DNA of 64,000 nt from Salinispora oceanensis (GTDB taxonomy: Bacteria > Actinomycetota > Actinomycetes > Mycobacteriales > Micromonosporaceae): contig NZ_KB911579.1 of NCBI RefSeq assembly GCF_000383575.1, forward strand, positions 3,897,540-3,961,539, written 5' to 3'. The notes beneath the pieces were generated by a model. It made no database searches. It saw only the letters and a program-made list of their open reading frames with translations, and was not told the DNA's origin. A program made the translations under genes and the position numbers. Positions 1-8,804 of this stretch are shown in pieces; the stretch's first letter is position 1, and the number at the start of each line of letters is the position of its first letter.

Positions 1-77
1 TGAGGGCGTGGCGGTGGCCCCTGACTGACGGCGGGTTTCCACCCAGCAGCGAGCAGGGGCGAGTCGGAAGGGAACGG

Positions 78-1643
78 ATGGGAACGCCGGATGTCAGTGT
101 CCTCGTCGCTGTCTACAACACGATGCCGTACCTGAGGACCTGCCTGGATTCCCTGATTGGGCAGAGCCTAGGGCTGGACCGGCTCGAGGTGATCGCGGTT
201 GACGACGGCTCCACCGATGGTGGCGGTGATGTGCTGGACCAGTACGCCGAGCGCTACCCGGACCAGGTTCGAGTGTTCCACCAGCCGAACTCGGGCGGTC
301 CTGCGGTGCCGAGCAACATTGCCCTCGACCATGCACGTGGTCGGTACGTCTTCTTCATCGGTGCTGACGATTTTCTTGGTGTCGAGGCGCTGGAACGACT
401 GGTTGACGCTGCCGACAGGTGGGGCTCCGATGTTGTGCTCGGGCGGATGGTCGGCACCAACAAACGGTACGTCCACCAGGAGGTTTACGCCGAGACCCGA
501 GAGCGGATAGGCCTCTTCGACAGCGCGCTGCCGTGGGCGCTGTCGAACACGAAGCTGTTCCGGCGGGAACTGCTCGAGCGGCATGGCCTGCGTTTCCGCA
601 CCGACATGCCGATGGGCAGTGACCAGCCGTTCACGCTGCAGGCCTGCTACCACGCGGCGAAGATCTCCGTCCTGGCCGACGACGAGTACTACTACGCGGT
701 GAAGCGGGACAACGCGCAGAACATCACGTACGCGAGCAACTTCGAGGAGCGCTTGCGCTGCGCCGAGGAACTGGTGAGTTTCGTCGCCGGCCTGATCGAG
801 CCTGGCTCGCGCCGGGACGCCGTCCTGCTGCGTCACTTCAGCTGGGAGGTGGCGAAGCTCCTGCGGGCCGAGTTCCTCGAGCTCGCGGCGGATGCCCAGC
901 AGCGTGTCCAGGGGCGGATACGGGCGCTGGCCAGGGCGCATCTCACGGACGGCATCCTGGCTGCCATGGCGCCCGCGCTGCGGCTGCGACTTACGGTTGC
1001 GCGGGACGCCGAGTTGGAGCGGCTGCGTGAGTTGATCGGGCAGCAGGCGGCGAATTCACTGCCGGAGGTCGTCGTCGAGGATGACCGCTGGTACGCCTGC
1101 TACGTCGGCTTCCGGGACCCGTCACTCGGCTATCCGGACGAGTGGTACGACATCACCGGTCAGGCGGCGAAGGTGATGGCCGGGATGGACGCGACCGGGC
1201 TGGAGTGGGGGCGGGACGCCTCCGGTGCGCGGGCGCTCGGAGTCACCGCACGGAGTCGCTGGATGGCCCTGGCCGACATTGGCACGACGGTGCGGGTGAG
1301 CCTCGGTGGGGTAGCCGGCGCGACGTCTGTCGAACCGGATGAGTCGGGTATGGTCGTACGGACGGACTTCGTGATTGATCGCTTGCTCGGGGAGGCAGCG
1401 GCGAACGGCGGGCGGCAGGCGGTGACAACCCACGTGACCGCCCCGATGGGGACCGGTTCGGCGTTGCTACGCGCAAGCCGAGGGCTCGCTGCACCCCGCA
1501 TTCTGGCCTGGCGTGGCCTCCGTTGCTACTTCGTTTCCCCCATCATCAATCGCAAGGGCCAGGTGGTCGTCGCGATCGCTCCGGTGACACCCCGCCGGGT
1601 CCTTGCCCGTCTGAGCCGAATCTGGCCCCCTGGAGGAAAGTAG
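78..1643 (+). CDS. Family 2 glycosyltransferase, cell-surface polysaccharide
   Basis: The protein has 521 residues. The N-terminal ~230 residues are a GT-A fold family 2 glycosyltransferase: VSVLVAVYN at the start, the nucleotide-binding VDDGSTD motif near residue 40, and GADD near residue 95 as the likely DXD metal site. The remaining ~280 residues have no motif I recognise and probably form an acceptor-binding or accessory domain. The ATG start follows a GGAAGGGA ribosome-binding site. The gene ends 4 bases before a nucleotide-sugar dehydrogenase and belongs with the teichoic-acid-type polymerase downstream. It likely transfers a sugar to a cell-wall glycopolymer on the cytoplasmic face of the membrane; donor and acceptor are unknown. 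Confidence 0.85.
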   Translation: MGTPDVSVLVAVYNTMPYLRTCLDSLIGQSLGLDRLEVIAVDDGSTDGGGDVLDQYAERYPDQVRVFHQPNSGGPAVPSNIALDHARGRYVFFIGADDFLGVEALERLVDAADRWGSDVVLGRMVGTNKRYVHQEVYAETRERIGLFDSALPWALSNTKLFRRELLERHGLRFRTDMPMGSDQPFTLQACYHAAKISVLADDEYYYAVKRDNAQNITYASNFEERLRCAEELVSFVAGLIEPGSRRDAVLLRHFSWEVAKLLRAEFLELAADAQQRVQGRIRALARAHLTDGILAAMAPALRLRLTVARDAELERLRELIGQQAANSLPEVVVEDDRWYACYVGFRDPSLGYPDEWYDITGQAAKVMAGMDATGLEWGRDASGARALGVTARSRWMALADIGTTVRVSLGGVAGATSVEPDESGMVVRTDFVIDRLLGEAAANGGRQAVTTHVTAPMGTGSALLRASRGLAAPRILAWRGLRCYFVSPIINRKGQVVVAIAPVTPRRVLARLSRIWPPGGK

Positions 1644-1647
1644 TTCC

Positions 1648-2931
1648 ATGAACATCTGTGTCGTCGCGCTCGGCAAGATCGGTCTACCGCTCGCCGTGCA
1701 ATTCGCCTCGAAGGGGCACACGGTGATCGGTGCCGACGTATCCGATCGAGTCGTCCAGCTGGTCAACGACGGTGCCGTTCCGTTCCCAGGCGAGGCTGAC
1801 CTGGACGTCAAGTTGAAGGAGGCGGTGTCCGCCGGGCTGTTGTCGGCCACCACGGATACCGCTGCCGCCGTCGCCGAGTCGGAGGCGGTTGTCGTGGTCG
1901 TGCCACTGTTCGTGGACTCCGAAGGGGTGCCCGACTTCGGCTGGATGGACGATGCCACCCGTGCTATCGCCCGTGGCCTCAAACCCGGCACGCTGGTCAG
2001 CTACGAGACCACCCTGCCGGTCGGCACCACCCGCAATCGGTGGGCACCGATGCTGGAGGAGGGCTCCGGCCTTACCGCCGGCACGGACTTCCACCTGGTC
2101 TTCAGCCCGGAGCGGGTGTTCACCGGCCGGGTCTTCGCCGACCTTCGTCGCTACCCGAAGCTGGTCGGCGGCATCGATGCCGCGTCGGCGGAGCACGGCA
2201 AGCGCTTCTACGAGGCGGTTCTCGACTTCGACGAGCGGGATGACCTCGGTGGCCAGCAGGGTGTGTGGGACCTCGGTTCGGCCGAGGCTTCGGAGTTGGC
2301 AAAGCTGGCCGAGACGACGTATCGGGACGTCAACATCGGGTTGGCGAACCAGTTCGCGCGTTTCGCGGACACCGTAGGTGTGGACATCACCAAGGTCATT
2401 GCGGCGTGTAACACCCAGCCCTACAGTCACATTCATCAGCCAGGCATCGCCGTCGGCGGACACTGCATCCCCGTCTACCCGCGGATGTACCTCTGGAACG
2501 ATCCGGCCGCCACCGTTGTCCGGGCCGCCCGTGAGGCCAACGCAACGATGCCGCAGTACGCCGTGGACCTGCTCGCGGCCGCCTACGGAGAGTTGACCGG
2601 GGTCGGTGTCCTCGTGCTGGGGGCGTCCTACCGAGGCGGCGTCAAGGAGACCGCCTTCTCGGGGGTCTTCCCCACGGTCGCGGCGCTCCGTGAGCGGGGC
2701 GCGATCCCGTATGTCTCCGACCCGCTGTACACCAACGAGGAACTGGCCGCGCAGGGTCTGCCGGGCTACGACGGCGAGTCGCTGGGAGCCGCGATCGTGC
2801 AGGCCGATCACGCCGAGTACCGCAGCCTGACCCCGGCCGACCTGCCGGGGGTTTCCGTCCTTGTGGACGGTCGCCGGGTGACCGACCCGGCCAACTGGTC
2901 CGGTGTTCGACGGGTGGTCATCGGCGGCTAG
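1648..2931 (+). CDS. Nucleotide-sugar dehydrogenase (UDP-glucose/GDP-mannose DH family, WecC/WbpA-like)
   Basis: The 427-residue protein has the three-part layout of UDP-sugar 6-dehydrogenases. It starts with an N-terminal Rossmann NAD site (MNICVVALGKIGLPLA). A central region contains the catalytic cysteine motif GGHCIPVYP, and a C-terminal UDP-binding domain begins near LGASYRGGVKETAFSG. Such enzymes oxidise the C6 hydroxyl of a UDP-sugar to a uronic acid with two NAD+. The ATG follows GGAGGAAAG and sits 4 bases after the glycosyltransferase, so the two are co-transcribed. A WbpD-like acetyltransferase is nearby, so the substrate may be UDP-GlcNAc or UDP-ManNAc on the way to a diacetamido-uronic acid. 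That substrate assignment is inference. Confidence 0.88.
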   Translation: MNICVVALGKIGLPLAVQFASKGHTVIGADVSDRVVQLVNDGAVPFPGEADLDVKLKEAVSAGLLSATTDTAAAVAESEAVVVVVPLFVDSEGVPDFGWMDDATRAIARGLKPGTLVSYETTLPVGTTRNRWAPMLEEGSGLTAGTDFHLVFSPERVFTGRVFADLRRYPKLVGGIDAASAEHGKRFYEAVLDFDERDDLGGQQGVWDLGSAEASELAKLAETTYRDVNIGLANQFARFADTVGVDITKVIAACNTQPYSHIHQPGIAVGGHCIPVYPRMYLWNDPAATVVRAAREANATMPQYAVDLLAAAYGELTGVGVLVLGASYRGGVKETAFSGVFPTVAALRERGAIPYVSDPLYTNEELAAQGLPGYDGESLGAAIVQADHAEYRSLTPADLPGVSVLVDGRRVTDPANWSGVRRVVIGG

Positions 2932-3121
2932 GACTACCTAGAGACCGGCTACCGAGGCCGTCCGGCAGCATGTTGACGGCCCTGGTCGAACCATCGAGGT
3001 GCGGCGTCCGTGTCATCTCGGACACGGACGCTGTTTCCCGGCCGGCCACCCCGGCAAAACCGGGTGTTCCGCCCGCCGTTAGGGTCGCAGCCGTCGATCT
3101 GGACTGGACAGGGGTGACGCG

Positions 3122-4870
3122 GTGTTCCGTAATGTTCGGGGCGAGCGAGGTCTCGCCGTAGGCGGTGTGACCCTGCTGTGCTACGGGACCATGATCCTGA
3201 GTGGGATGCTCGGTTGGGTCATCCTATTCGCGGTTTCCGCGTTGGTCGTGATCGTTGGCGAGGTCGCACTCGCGACCCGGTTCGCGTCGGTGGGCATGTT
3301 GGTGGAGAAGGCGGGCCTCGGCCCGACCGTCCGCTGGCTCTTTCGCGACCTGGCAGCGGTGTTGTTGGTCATCAGTACCGTAGGCCCCGGCACCGCCGGG
3401 ACCGTGATGACCCTGCTCTTACCCGCCGGGCTTTGGGCGCTCGCCGTCGGCACCACGACGTTGCAACGGTTTGCCGAGCGGACGCCTTTCCTGGTCCAGA
3501 CCCGCAATATTGATCCCGGAACGTCGGGGCTGAGGCCGACCCCGCCCCGGTGGGCCCAGCGGGTAGCGGGATTGCGGATGCCGCTGCTCAATTTTCTGCT
3601 CCTGCCGGCCGCAGTGGCGGCGGCCCTGACTGATGGGGCCGCGCCGGTGGGCGCAACCGGCCTAACTACCCTGACCGCTGGGTTCGTCGTGGCGGGGGTG
3701 CTGGCGGTCAACTGGCTGCGTGGCCGCGGCGGCGCCCTCGAAACGCTGCCTGCCCTGCACTCCTGGATGACGCGGGTACAGCCGGAGGTAGCCCTCTACT
3801 TCGCCGGACCGGCCAAGGACATCTACCAGGTCAACATGTGGCTCGCCCCGGTGGAGGCGAGTGGTCGTCGGGCAGTGGTGCTGCTCCGCAACGAGCAGGC
3901 GTTCGCCGCACTGGCCGACACCCGGCTGCCAGTGGTCAGTGTGCCCGCCGGAGTGGACTTCATGAACTTGGAGTTCACCTCGCTGCGGGTCGCACTCTAC
4001 GTAGCGAACGTGGGCGCCAACATCCACCTTCTCCGGGAACCCGGCGTCCGACACGTCTTCGTGGGACACGGCGACAGTGACAAGCAGGCCAGCGTGAATC
4101 CGTACAGCAAGGTGTACGACGAGGTGTGGGTGGCCGGTAGGGCCGGCCGTGAGCGGTACGAGCGGGCCGCCGTCGGCGTACGGGATGAGGACATCGTCGA
4201 GATCGGACGGCCACAGCTCGCTGGCGTTCGCACTTTCGGTTCGGAGGCTGTCAAGCGGCCCTTCACGGTGCTTTACGCCCCAACCTGGGAAGGCTGGCTC
4301 GACGACGATCTATACCACACCTCGCTGGTCCTGATGGGCGAGCGAATCGTCCGGGGTTTGCTCCAGAGCCGGCCCGAGGTTCGGTTGATCTACAAGCCCC
4401 ACCCGCTGACGGGATCCCGCTCCCCAAAGGCCAAGGCCGTACACGAGCGGATGGTGGGGCTGGTCCGCGCGGCCGGCGGAGACCCGGCGGCGACGTCGTT
4501 GGATGGTTCTCGGCACCTCGTGGTGACCGGCCGGGTACCAGCGCTTTTTGACTGTTTTAACCAGACTGATCTTTTGATAAGTGATGTGTCCAGCGTGGTG
4601 TCCGACTTTGTACAGAGTCGGCGACCGTACGTTGTGGCTAATCCCGGTGGCTTGCCGGAGGACGAGTTCCGCCGGAAGTACCCAACCGCACGGGCGGCGT
4701 ACCTGCTCTCCAGGGACGTCGGCGAACTGGAGAAAATCCTGGGGTTGACCCGGGCCGGAGACGACCCAATGGCCGAGGCGCGACGGGAGCTGAAGACCCA
4801 CCTGCTCGGCCCGGATGAGCCGAACGCGATGGAGCGGTTCCGGGCCGAGATCGCCCGCCTCAGTGACTGA
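3122..4870 (+). CDS. CDP-glycerol:glycerophosphate glycerophosphotransferase family (TagB/TagF-like)
   Basis: The 582-residue protein begins with about 200 residues holding several hydrophobic segments, followed by a TagB/TagF-type catalytic domain. Family hallmarks include HGDSDKQASVNPYSKVYDEV near residue 320, YAPTWEGW near 385, YKPHPLTG near 420 and ISDVSSVVSDF near 485. In the family the two histidines and the SDVSSV loop contribute to catalysis and CDP binding. These enzymes build poly(polyol-phosphate) chains of wall teichoic acid at the inner face of the membrane. The GTG start is preceded by a purine-rich AGGGGTG. The membrane-spanning N-terminus is an addition to the soluble TagF core and suggests an integral-membrane variant. 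Confidence 0.82.
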   Translation: MFRNVRGERGLAVGGVTLLCYGTMILSGMLGWVILFAVSALVVIVGEVALATRFASVGMLVEKAGLGPTVRWLFRDLAAVLLVISTVGPGTAGTVMTLLLPAGLWALAVGTTTLQRFAERTPFLVQTRNIDPGTSGLRPTPPRWAQRVAGLRMPLLNFLLLPAAVAAALTDGAAPVGATGLTTLTAGFVVAGVLAVNWLRGRGGALETLPALHSWMTRVQPEVALYFAGPAKDIYQVNMWLAPVEASGRRAVVLLRNEQAFAALADTRLPVVSVPAGVDFMNLEFTSLRVALYVANVGANIHLLREPGVRHVFVGHGDSDKQASVNPYSKVYDEVWVAGRAGRERYERAAVGVRDEDIVEIGRPQLAGVRTFGSEAVKRPFTVLYAPTWEGWLDDDLYHTSLVLMGERIVRGLLQSRPEVRLIYKPHPLTGSRSPKAKAVHERMVGLVRAAGGDPAATSLDGSRHLVVTGRVPALFDCFNQTDLLISDVSSVVSDFVQSRRPYVVANPGGLPEDEFRRKYPTARAAYLLSRDVGELEKILGLTRAGDDPMAEARRELKTHLLGPDEPNAMERFRAEIARLSD

Positions 4871-4886
4871 GTCGAGGTAACGGACG

Positions 4887-4921
4887 GAACGGGGGAGGTG
4901 GCCGATGGCCCTCCCCCGTTC
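4887..4921. terminator. Bidirectional hairpin terminator between convergent genes
   Basis: The arms GAACGGGGGAGG and CCCTCCCCCGTTC pair almost perfectly around a ~10-base loop. The hairpin lies between the stop of the teichoic-acid polymerase and the stop of the convergent acetyltransferase. There is a short T-rich stretch on the + side (GTTCGTTATT). It can serve both genes. Confidence 0.7.
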
Positions 4922-4936
4922 GTTATTGGTGGGTTC

Positions 4937-5476
4937 TCAGCCCTGCTGTGGCGGGTTGTCCACGTCGCGCGAGACGACCTCGCCCTTGGTGTTCACCCAG
5001 CCCCTCGGGCGGGCCGGGTTCCCCACCACCAGTTGGTACGGCTGGACGTCCTTCGTCACCACGGAGCCAGCAGCAACCATGGCGTATTCGCCGACCTCGA
5101 TTCCGCAGACCAGGGTGGCGTTCGCGCCGATGGAAGCTCCGCGGCGGACCGTCGTCTCGGTGATCGTCCAGTCGGGGTTCTGGGCCCGGGGCCGGAAATC
5201 GTTGGTGAAGACCGCGCAGGGGCCGACGAAGACCTCGTCCTCAAGGGTCACGCCCTGGTACACCGAGACATTGTTCTGGATCTTCACCAGGTTACCGACG
5301 GTGACCTCCGCGTCTACGTACACGTTGCGTCCGATGACGCAGCCCGCGCCGATCCGCGAGGTGGAGCGGATATGGGCCAGGTGCCAGACCTTCGTGCCGT
5401 CGCCGACCTGGGCACCGGCTTCCACGTCGGCGGTGGGGTGGACAAAGACCGGCGTACGGTCGTTGGTGTCAGCCAT
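4937..5476 (-). CDS. Left-handed beta-helix acetyltransferase (WbpD/WlbB-like)
   Basis: The 179-residue protein consists of hexapeptide repeats ([LIV]GxxxxI pattern), for example IGAGCVIGRNVYVD and SIGANATLVCGIEVGEYA, that form a left-handed beta-helix. The stretch VWHLAHIRS followed by NVSVYQGVTLEDEVFVGP is characteristic of N-acetyltransferases of the WbpD/WlbB group. That group acetylates the 3-amino sugar of a UDP-2-acetamido-3-amino uronic acid using acetyl-CoA. It is transcribed towards the teichoic-acid-type genes and shares their terminator. Together with the dehydrogenase at 1648 it suggests synthesis of a diacetamido-uronic acid, but the aminotransferase and oxidase steps are not in the window. 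Confidence 0.78.
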   Translation of the reverse strand: MADTNDRTPVFVHPTADVEAGAQVGDGTKVWHLAHIRSTSRIGAGCVIGRNVYVDAEVTVGNLVKIQNNVSVYQGVTLEDEVFVGPCAVFTNDFRPRAQNPDWTITETTVRRGASIGANATLVCGIEVGEYAMVAAGSVVTKDVQPYQLVVGNPARPRGWVNTKGEVVSRDVDNPPQQG

Positions 5477-5667
5477 GTCAACTCACATCGTCTCGGGTCC
5501 CAAACGCGTCGTAGCATAGCCACCCCACCGAGCCCGCCGGTCGGCCCGCCACATCGGCCATCGCCGCGACCGGGTCGCGACTGGCTATGGGTGAAGTCCG
5601 CCCTCCCATCAATGGCCAATGTCTGCGACCATTCGTGGTCAACGAAGGCGAGAGTTGGGGGCACTGG

Positions 5668-6324
5668 GTGCGGATCCTGCTGGTCGAGGACGACCACCGC
5701 GTGGCCGCCGCGCTTACCGCGGCCCTGACCCGGCGCGGTTACGAGGTGGAGCACGCGGCGACGGTCGCCGCCGCGCTCTGCGCTGCCCCGTGTGACCTGG
5801 CCCTGCTGGATCTCACCCTGCCCGACGGGGACGGCACCGACCTGTGTCGGGAGTTGCGGCGGCGCAGCAGCCAACTCGGGATCATCGCGGTGACCGCGCG
5901 GGGGGAGGAGCGCGACCGGGTGCTGGGGCTGCGGCTCGGTGCGGATGACTACGTGGTCAAGCCGTTCTCAATGGTGGAGTTGCAGGCCCGGATCGAGGCA
6001 GTGCTGCGCCGCGCCGCGCAGGCCGCGCCAGAGCGCAACCTGATCGAGGTTGGTCCGGTTCAGATCGACGTGGCGGCCCGTACGGTCCGCATCCACGCCC
6101 AGGAGGTGGCGCTGACCCGTAAAGAGTTCGACGTGCTGCTCTCCCTGGCCCGCCAGCCCGGGTCCGCCGTGCCCCGCGATCGGATCCTGCTCGACGCCTG
6201 GGGCACGACCTTCGCCGACCGGCACACCGTCGAGGTGCACGTCGGCTCCCTCCGCGGCAAGCTGGGCGACCCGCGCCTGGTGGAGACCGTACGCGGAATC
6301 GGCTACCGGCTGCGGAGCGGGTGA
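5668..6324 (+). CDS. OmpR/PhoB-family response regulator
   Basis: This is a 218-residue two-domain regulator. The receiver domain (residues ~1-115) has the acidic pair in LLVEDDHR, the phospho-acceptor Asp in LALLDLTLPDGDG and the conserved Lys in DDYVVKPF. The C-terminal winged-helix DNA-binding domain ends in VETVRGIGYRLRSG, typical of OmpR proteins. I chose the GTG at 5668 because it begins the receiver fold directly (VRILLVEDD) behind a G-rich ribosome-binding site. The in-frame ATG at 5587 would add 27 residues with no counterpart in the family. The cognate kinase starts 6 bases after the stop. Confidence 0.9.
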   Translation: MRILLVEDDHRVAAALTAALTRRGYEVEHAATVAAALCAAPCDLALLDLTLPDGDGTDLCRELRRRSSQLGIIAVTARGEERDRVLGLRLGADDYVVKPFSMVELQARIEAVLRRAAQAAPERNLIEVGPVQIDVAARTVRIHAQEVALTRKEFDVLLSLARQPGSAVPRDRILLDAWGTTFADRHTVEVHVGSLRGKLGDPRLVETVRGIGYRLRSG

Positions 6325-6330
6325 GGCGCG

Positions 6331-7755
6331 GTGCGTCGCCGTCTGGTGATCAGCTATCTGCTGCTGATGGTTCTGGTCCTGGTCGCCTTGGAAACCCCGC
6401 TCGCGGCCACCTTGGCCAGTCGGGAGACCGAGCGGGTCCGCGCCGACCGGCTCGCCGACGCCACCCGCTTCGCGTCGTTGGCCGACGCGGCGCTGCGCGG
6501 CGGGAGCACCGGCCCGATCGGCAGTGAGTTGGACCGCTACGACGAGCTGTACGGCATCGGCGCCGCGGTGGTTGACCGGGACCGGCGGACGGTGGTCGCG
6601 TCGCCGAGCTGGCAACCCGCTCTGGGCACCCGGGGGGCGCTTGACGTCGCCCTCTCCGGGCAGCAGGCCAGCGGGCCCGACTCGGTGCTGCCGTGGGTGG
6701 ACGGGCCGATCGTCGTCGCGGTGCCGATCAACGACGGCGGTGAGGTGCTCGGCGCGGTGGTCACCATCACCCCCACCGAGCGGATCCGGGGGACCGTCAC
6801 CCGCTGGTGGCTGCTGCTCGCCGGTGCCGGCCTGCTCGCGGTGCTGGCCTGTGTCTCGACCGCGTTCGCCCTGGCCGGATGGGTGCTGCGACCGGTTACC
6901 GAGCTGGACGCGGTCACCCACGAGATTGCCGAGGGCGACCGGACCGCCCGCGTGCAGTATCGGCAGGGTCCACCCGAACTACGCCGCCTGGCGGCGAGCT
7001 TCAACCACATGGCCGACGCCGTCTCCGACGTGATGGATCGGCAGCGGGCGTTCGTGGCGCACGCCAGCCACCAACTCCGCAATCCGTTGACGGCACTGCG
7101 GCTGCGGGTTGAGGAGCTGGGGCCCAGTTTGAGTGACCCGCAGGGCCAGGCCGAGCACCAGCTTGCCCTGGCTGAGACCGACCGGCTGGCACTCGTGCTG
7201 GATGCTCTGCTCACCCTGGCCCGGGCCGAGCGGACGGAGAACCTGCGCGTGACCGTTGACGCGGCGGCGGTCGCCGCTAGCCGGGTGGCGGCGTGGGAGC
7301 CGCTCGCCCGCCGCCGGTCAGTCACGCTGCGGCTGGACACTGATGTTGCGCCGGCTTACGCGAGGACCGTGCCGACCGCCGTCGACCAGGCGCTTGATGC
7401 GCTGATCGACAACGCGGTGAAGTTCAGTGGTGCCGGGGGCGAGGTGACGGTGGAGGTTCGGGGTCGGGACGATGGGACGACGCTGCGGGTACGCGACACC
7501 GGCCCGGGCATGACGGCCAGCCAGCTCGACCAGGCGACCGAACGGTTCTGGCGGGCGCCGGAGGCGCAGAACATCGACGGTGCCGGGCTGGGACTGGCCA
7601 TCGTCGCCGTCCTGGTGGACGCCTCCGCGGGGCGGCTCAGTATGCGTCCGAACGAGCCCCACGGACTGATCGCGGCCCTGTGGTTTCCCGCGTCGCTGCC
7701 GATGCCCGGCAACGACGGGGAGCAGGAGGAATCCTGCCCTTCGGCGCGGAGCTGA
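6331..7755 (+). CDS. Sensor histidine kinase (HAMP, HisKA, HATPase_c)
   Basis: The 474-residue protein starts at GTG. It has a first membrane helix at residues ~5-28, an extracytoplasmic sensor region of ~125 residues, and a second helix near 150-175. A HAMP linker (LRPVTELDAVTHEIAEGD) follows, then the H-box AHASHQLRNPLTAL with the phospho-accepting His. The ATPase domain has the N-box LIDNAVKF, DTGPGM and GAGLGLAIV. It signals to the regulator encoded 6 bases upstream. The stimulus is unknown. It converges, with a 7-base gap, on a gene for a TAXI-type binding protein, so the bound ligand of that protein may be sensed, but this is only positional. Confidence 0.9.
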   Translation: MRRRLVISYLLLMVLVLVALETPLAATLASRETERVRADRLADATRFASLADAALRGGSTGPIGSELDRYDELYGIGAAVVDRDRRTVVASPSWQPALGTRGALDVALSGQQASGPDSVLPWVDGPIVVAVPINDGGEVLGAVVTITPTERIRGTVTRWWLLLAGAGLLAVLACVSTAFALAGWVLRPVTELDAVTHEIAEGDRTARVQYRQGPPELRRLAASFNHMADAVSDVMDRQRAFVAHASHQLRNPLTALRLRVEELGPSLSDPQGQAEHQLALAETDRLALVLDALLTLARAERTENLRVTVDAAAVAASRVAAWEPLARRRSVTLRLDTDVAPAYARTVPTAVDQALDALIDNAVKFSGAGGEVTVEVRGRDDGTTLRVRDTGPGMTASQLDQATERFWRAPEAQNIDGAGLGLAIVAVLVDASAGRLSMRPNEPHGLIAALWFPASLPMPGNDGEQEESCPSARS

Positions 7756-7762
7756 CCGGTGG

Positions 7763-8710
7763 CTACGGTTTGACCGCGTTGTACCAGGCCACCGCCCCAG
7801 GGTGCAGCGGTAGGGGGGTGGTGTTGATGGCCGAGCGCGGACTCATCTGGCCGGCTGCGGGGTGTGCCGATGCCAACTCCTCGCGCCGCTCCATGAGTAG
7901 CCGGGTCAGCTCCCGGACCAGTCCCTCCGGCAGGTCGGCGCGGACGATCAGGTAGTTCGGGTTGGCGACGGTGGTCACCGGGTCCACCCCGTACACCGAG
8001 CGGGGAATGTCCCGGGAGACGTAGAAGCCGGGGTGCTGGGCGCGCAGCGGCGTGCTCCACGCACCCAGTCCTACCAGCTGGACATGTTGTTGTGCGGCCA
8101 GCGTCGCTACCGCCCCCACCGGTAGGCCGCCGGAGAAGAAGAATGCGTCGATGTGGCCGGCCCGCAGCGCCTCGACCGAGTCGTCCAGGCCGAGCCGCTC
8201 CCGACGGACCTCATCTCCGCCAAGTTGGGCCACGTCGAGTAGTCGGGAGGTGGTGATCTCGGTGCCGGAGCCGGGTGCCCCCACGGAGACCCGCCGGCCC
8301 CGCAGGTCGGCCAGGGTGCGGACGCCGCTGTTGGGGGTGGTGACGAGGTGTAGGAGGTCGTCGTAGACGCGGGCCACCGCGGCCACCGTCGGCGGTGGGG
8401 CCGGGACGGTGGGGAGCGCGTCGGCCTGGGTGAAGCCGAGTTCCGCCTCGCCCGCGCCCACGAGTTGGATGTTCTCCGCCGACGCGGCGGTCACCAGCAC
8501 CTCAGCCTCAACGTTCGGTAGCTCCCGATTGAGGATGGTGGCCAGGGACTGCCCGAAGGCATAGTAAACGGCGGCGGGGCTGCCGGTGGCGATGCGGATC
8601 TGCATGGCCGGCGGAGGGCCGTGCTGGCATCCGGTGAGGCCCGGCAGCGCCATCGCCAGGAGCAGCACCGGTAGCACCGCGTCGCGTCGGAGACCTGGGA
8701 TTCGGATCAC
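7763..8710 (-). CDS. TAXI-family TRAP solute-binding lipoprotein
   Basis: The 315-residue protein has a lipoprotein signal with lipobox LPGLTGC, then MQIRIATGSPAAVYYAFGQS, a hallmark of TRAP-associated extracytoplasmic binding proteins of the TAXI type. FTQADALP, GVRTLADLRGRRVSVG and GSGTEITTSRLL are further family motifs. TAXI proteins bind small carboxylates such as glutamate for a DctM-type permease. No TRAP permease gene is nearby, so this is an orphan. I chose the GTG at 8710 because it starts just before a normal signal peptide; the upstream ATG at 8755 would add 15 arginine-rich residues. It is transcribed towards the two-component system and could be an accessory sensor (inference). 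Confidence 0.8.
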   Translation of the reverse strand: MIRIPGLRRDAVLPVLLLAMALPGLTGCQHGPPPAMQIRIATGSPAAVYYAFGQSLATILNRELPNVEAEVLVTAASAENIQLVGAGEAELGFTQADALPTVPAPPPTVAAVARVYDDLLHLVTTPNSGVRTLADLRGRRVSVGAPGSGTEITTSRLLDVAQLGGDEVRRERLGLDDSVEALRAGHIDAFFFSGGLPVGAVATLAAQQHVQLVGLGAWSTPLRAQHPGFYVSRDIPRSVYGVDPVTTVANPNYLIVRADLPEGLVRELTRLLMERREELASAHPAAGQMSPRSAINTTPLPLHPGAVAWYNAVKP

Positions 8711-8804
8711 GCGCTGCACTGTCCGTCGTACGGGTGGTCGGGCGCAACCCCCCATTGCTCGCCGATGCGGTCCCGGCGTTCGTCTCGCCGGCCCACCGCG
8801 AAGA

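Noticed and set aside
1684..2811. Minus-strand frame of ~375 codons opposite the nucleotide-sugar dehydrogenase
   Set aside because: Antisense shadow; the + strand enzyme has all catalytic motifs.
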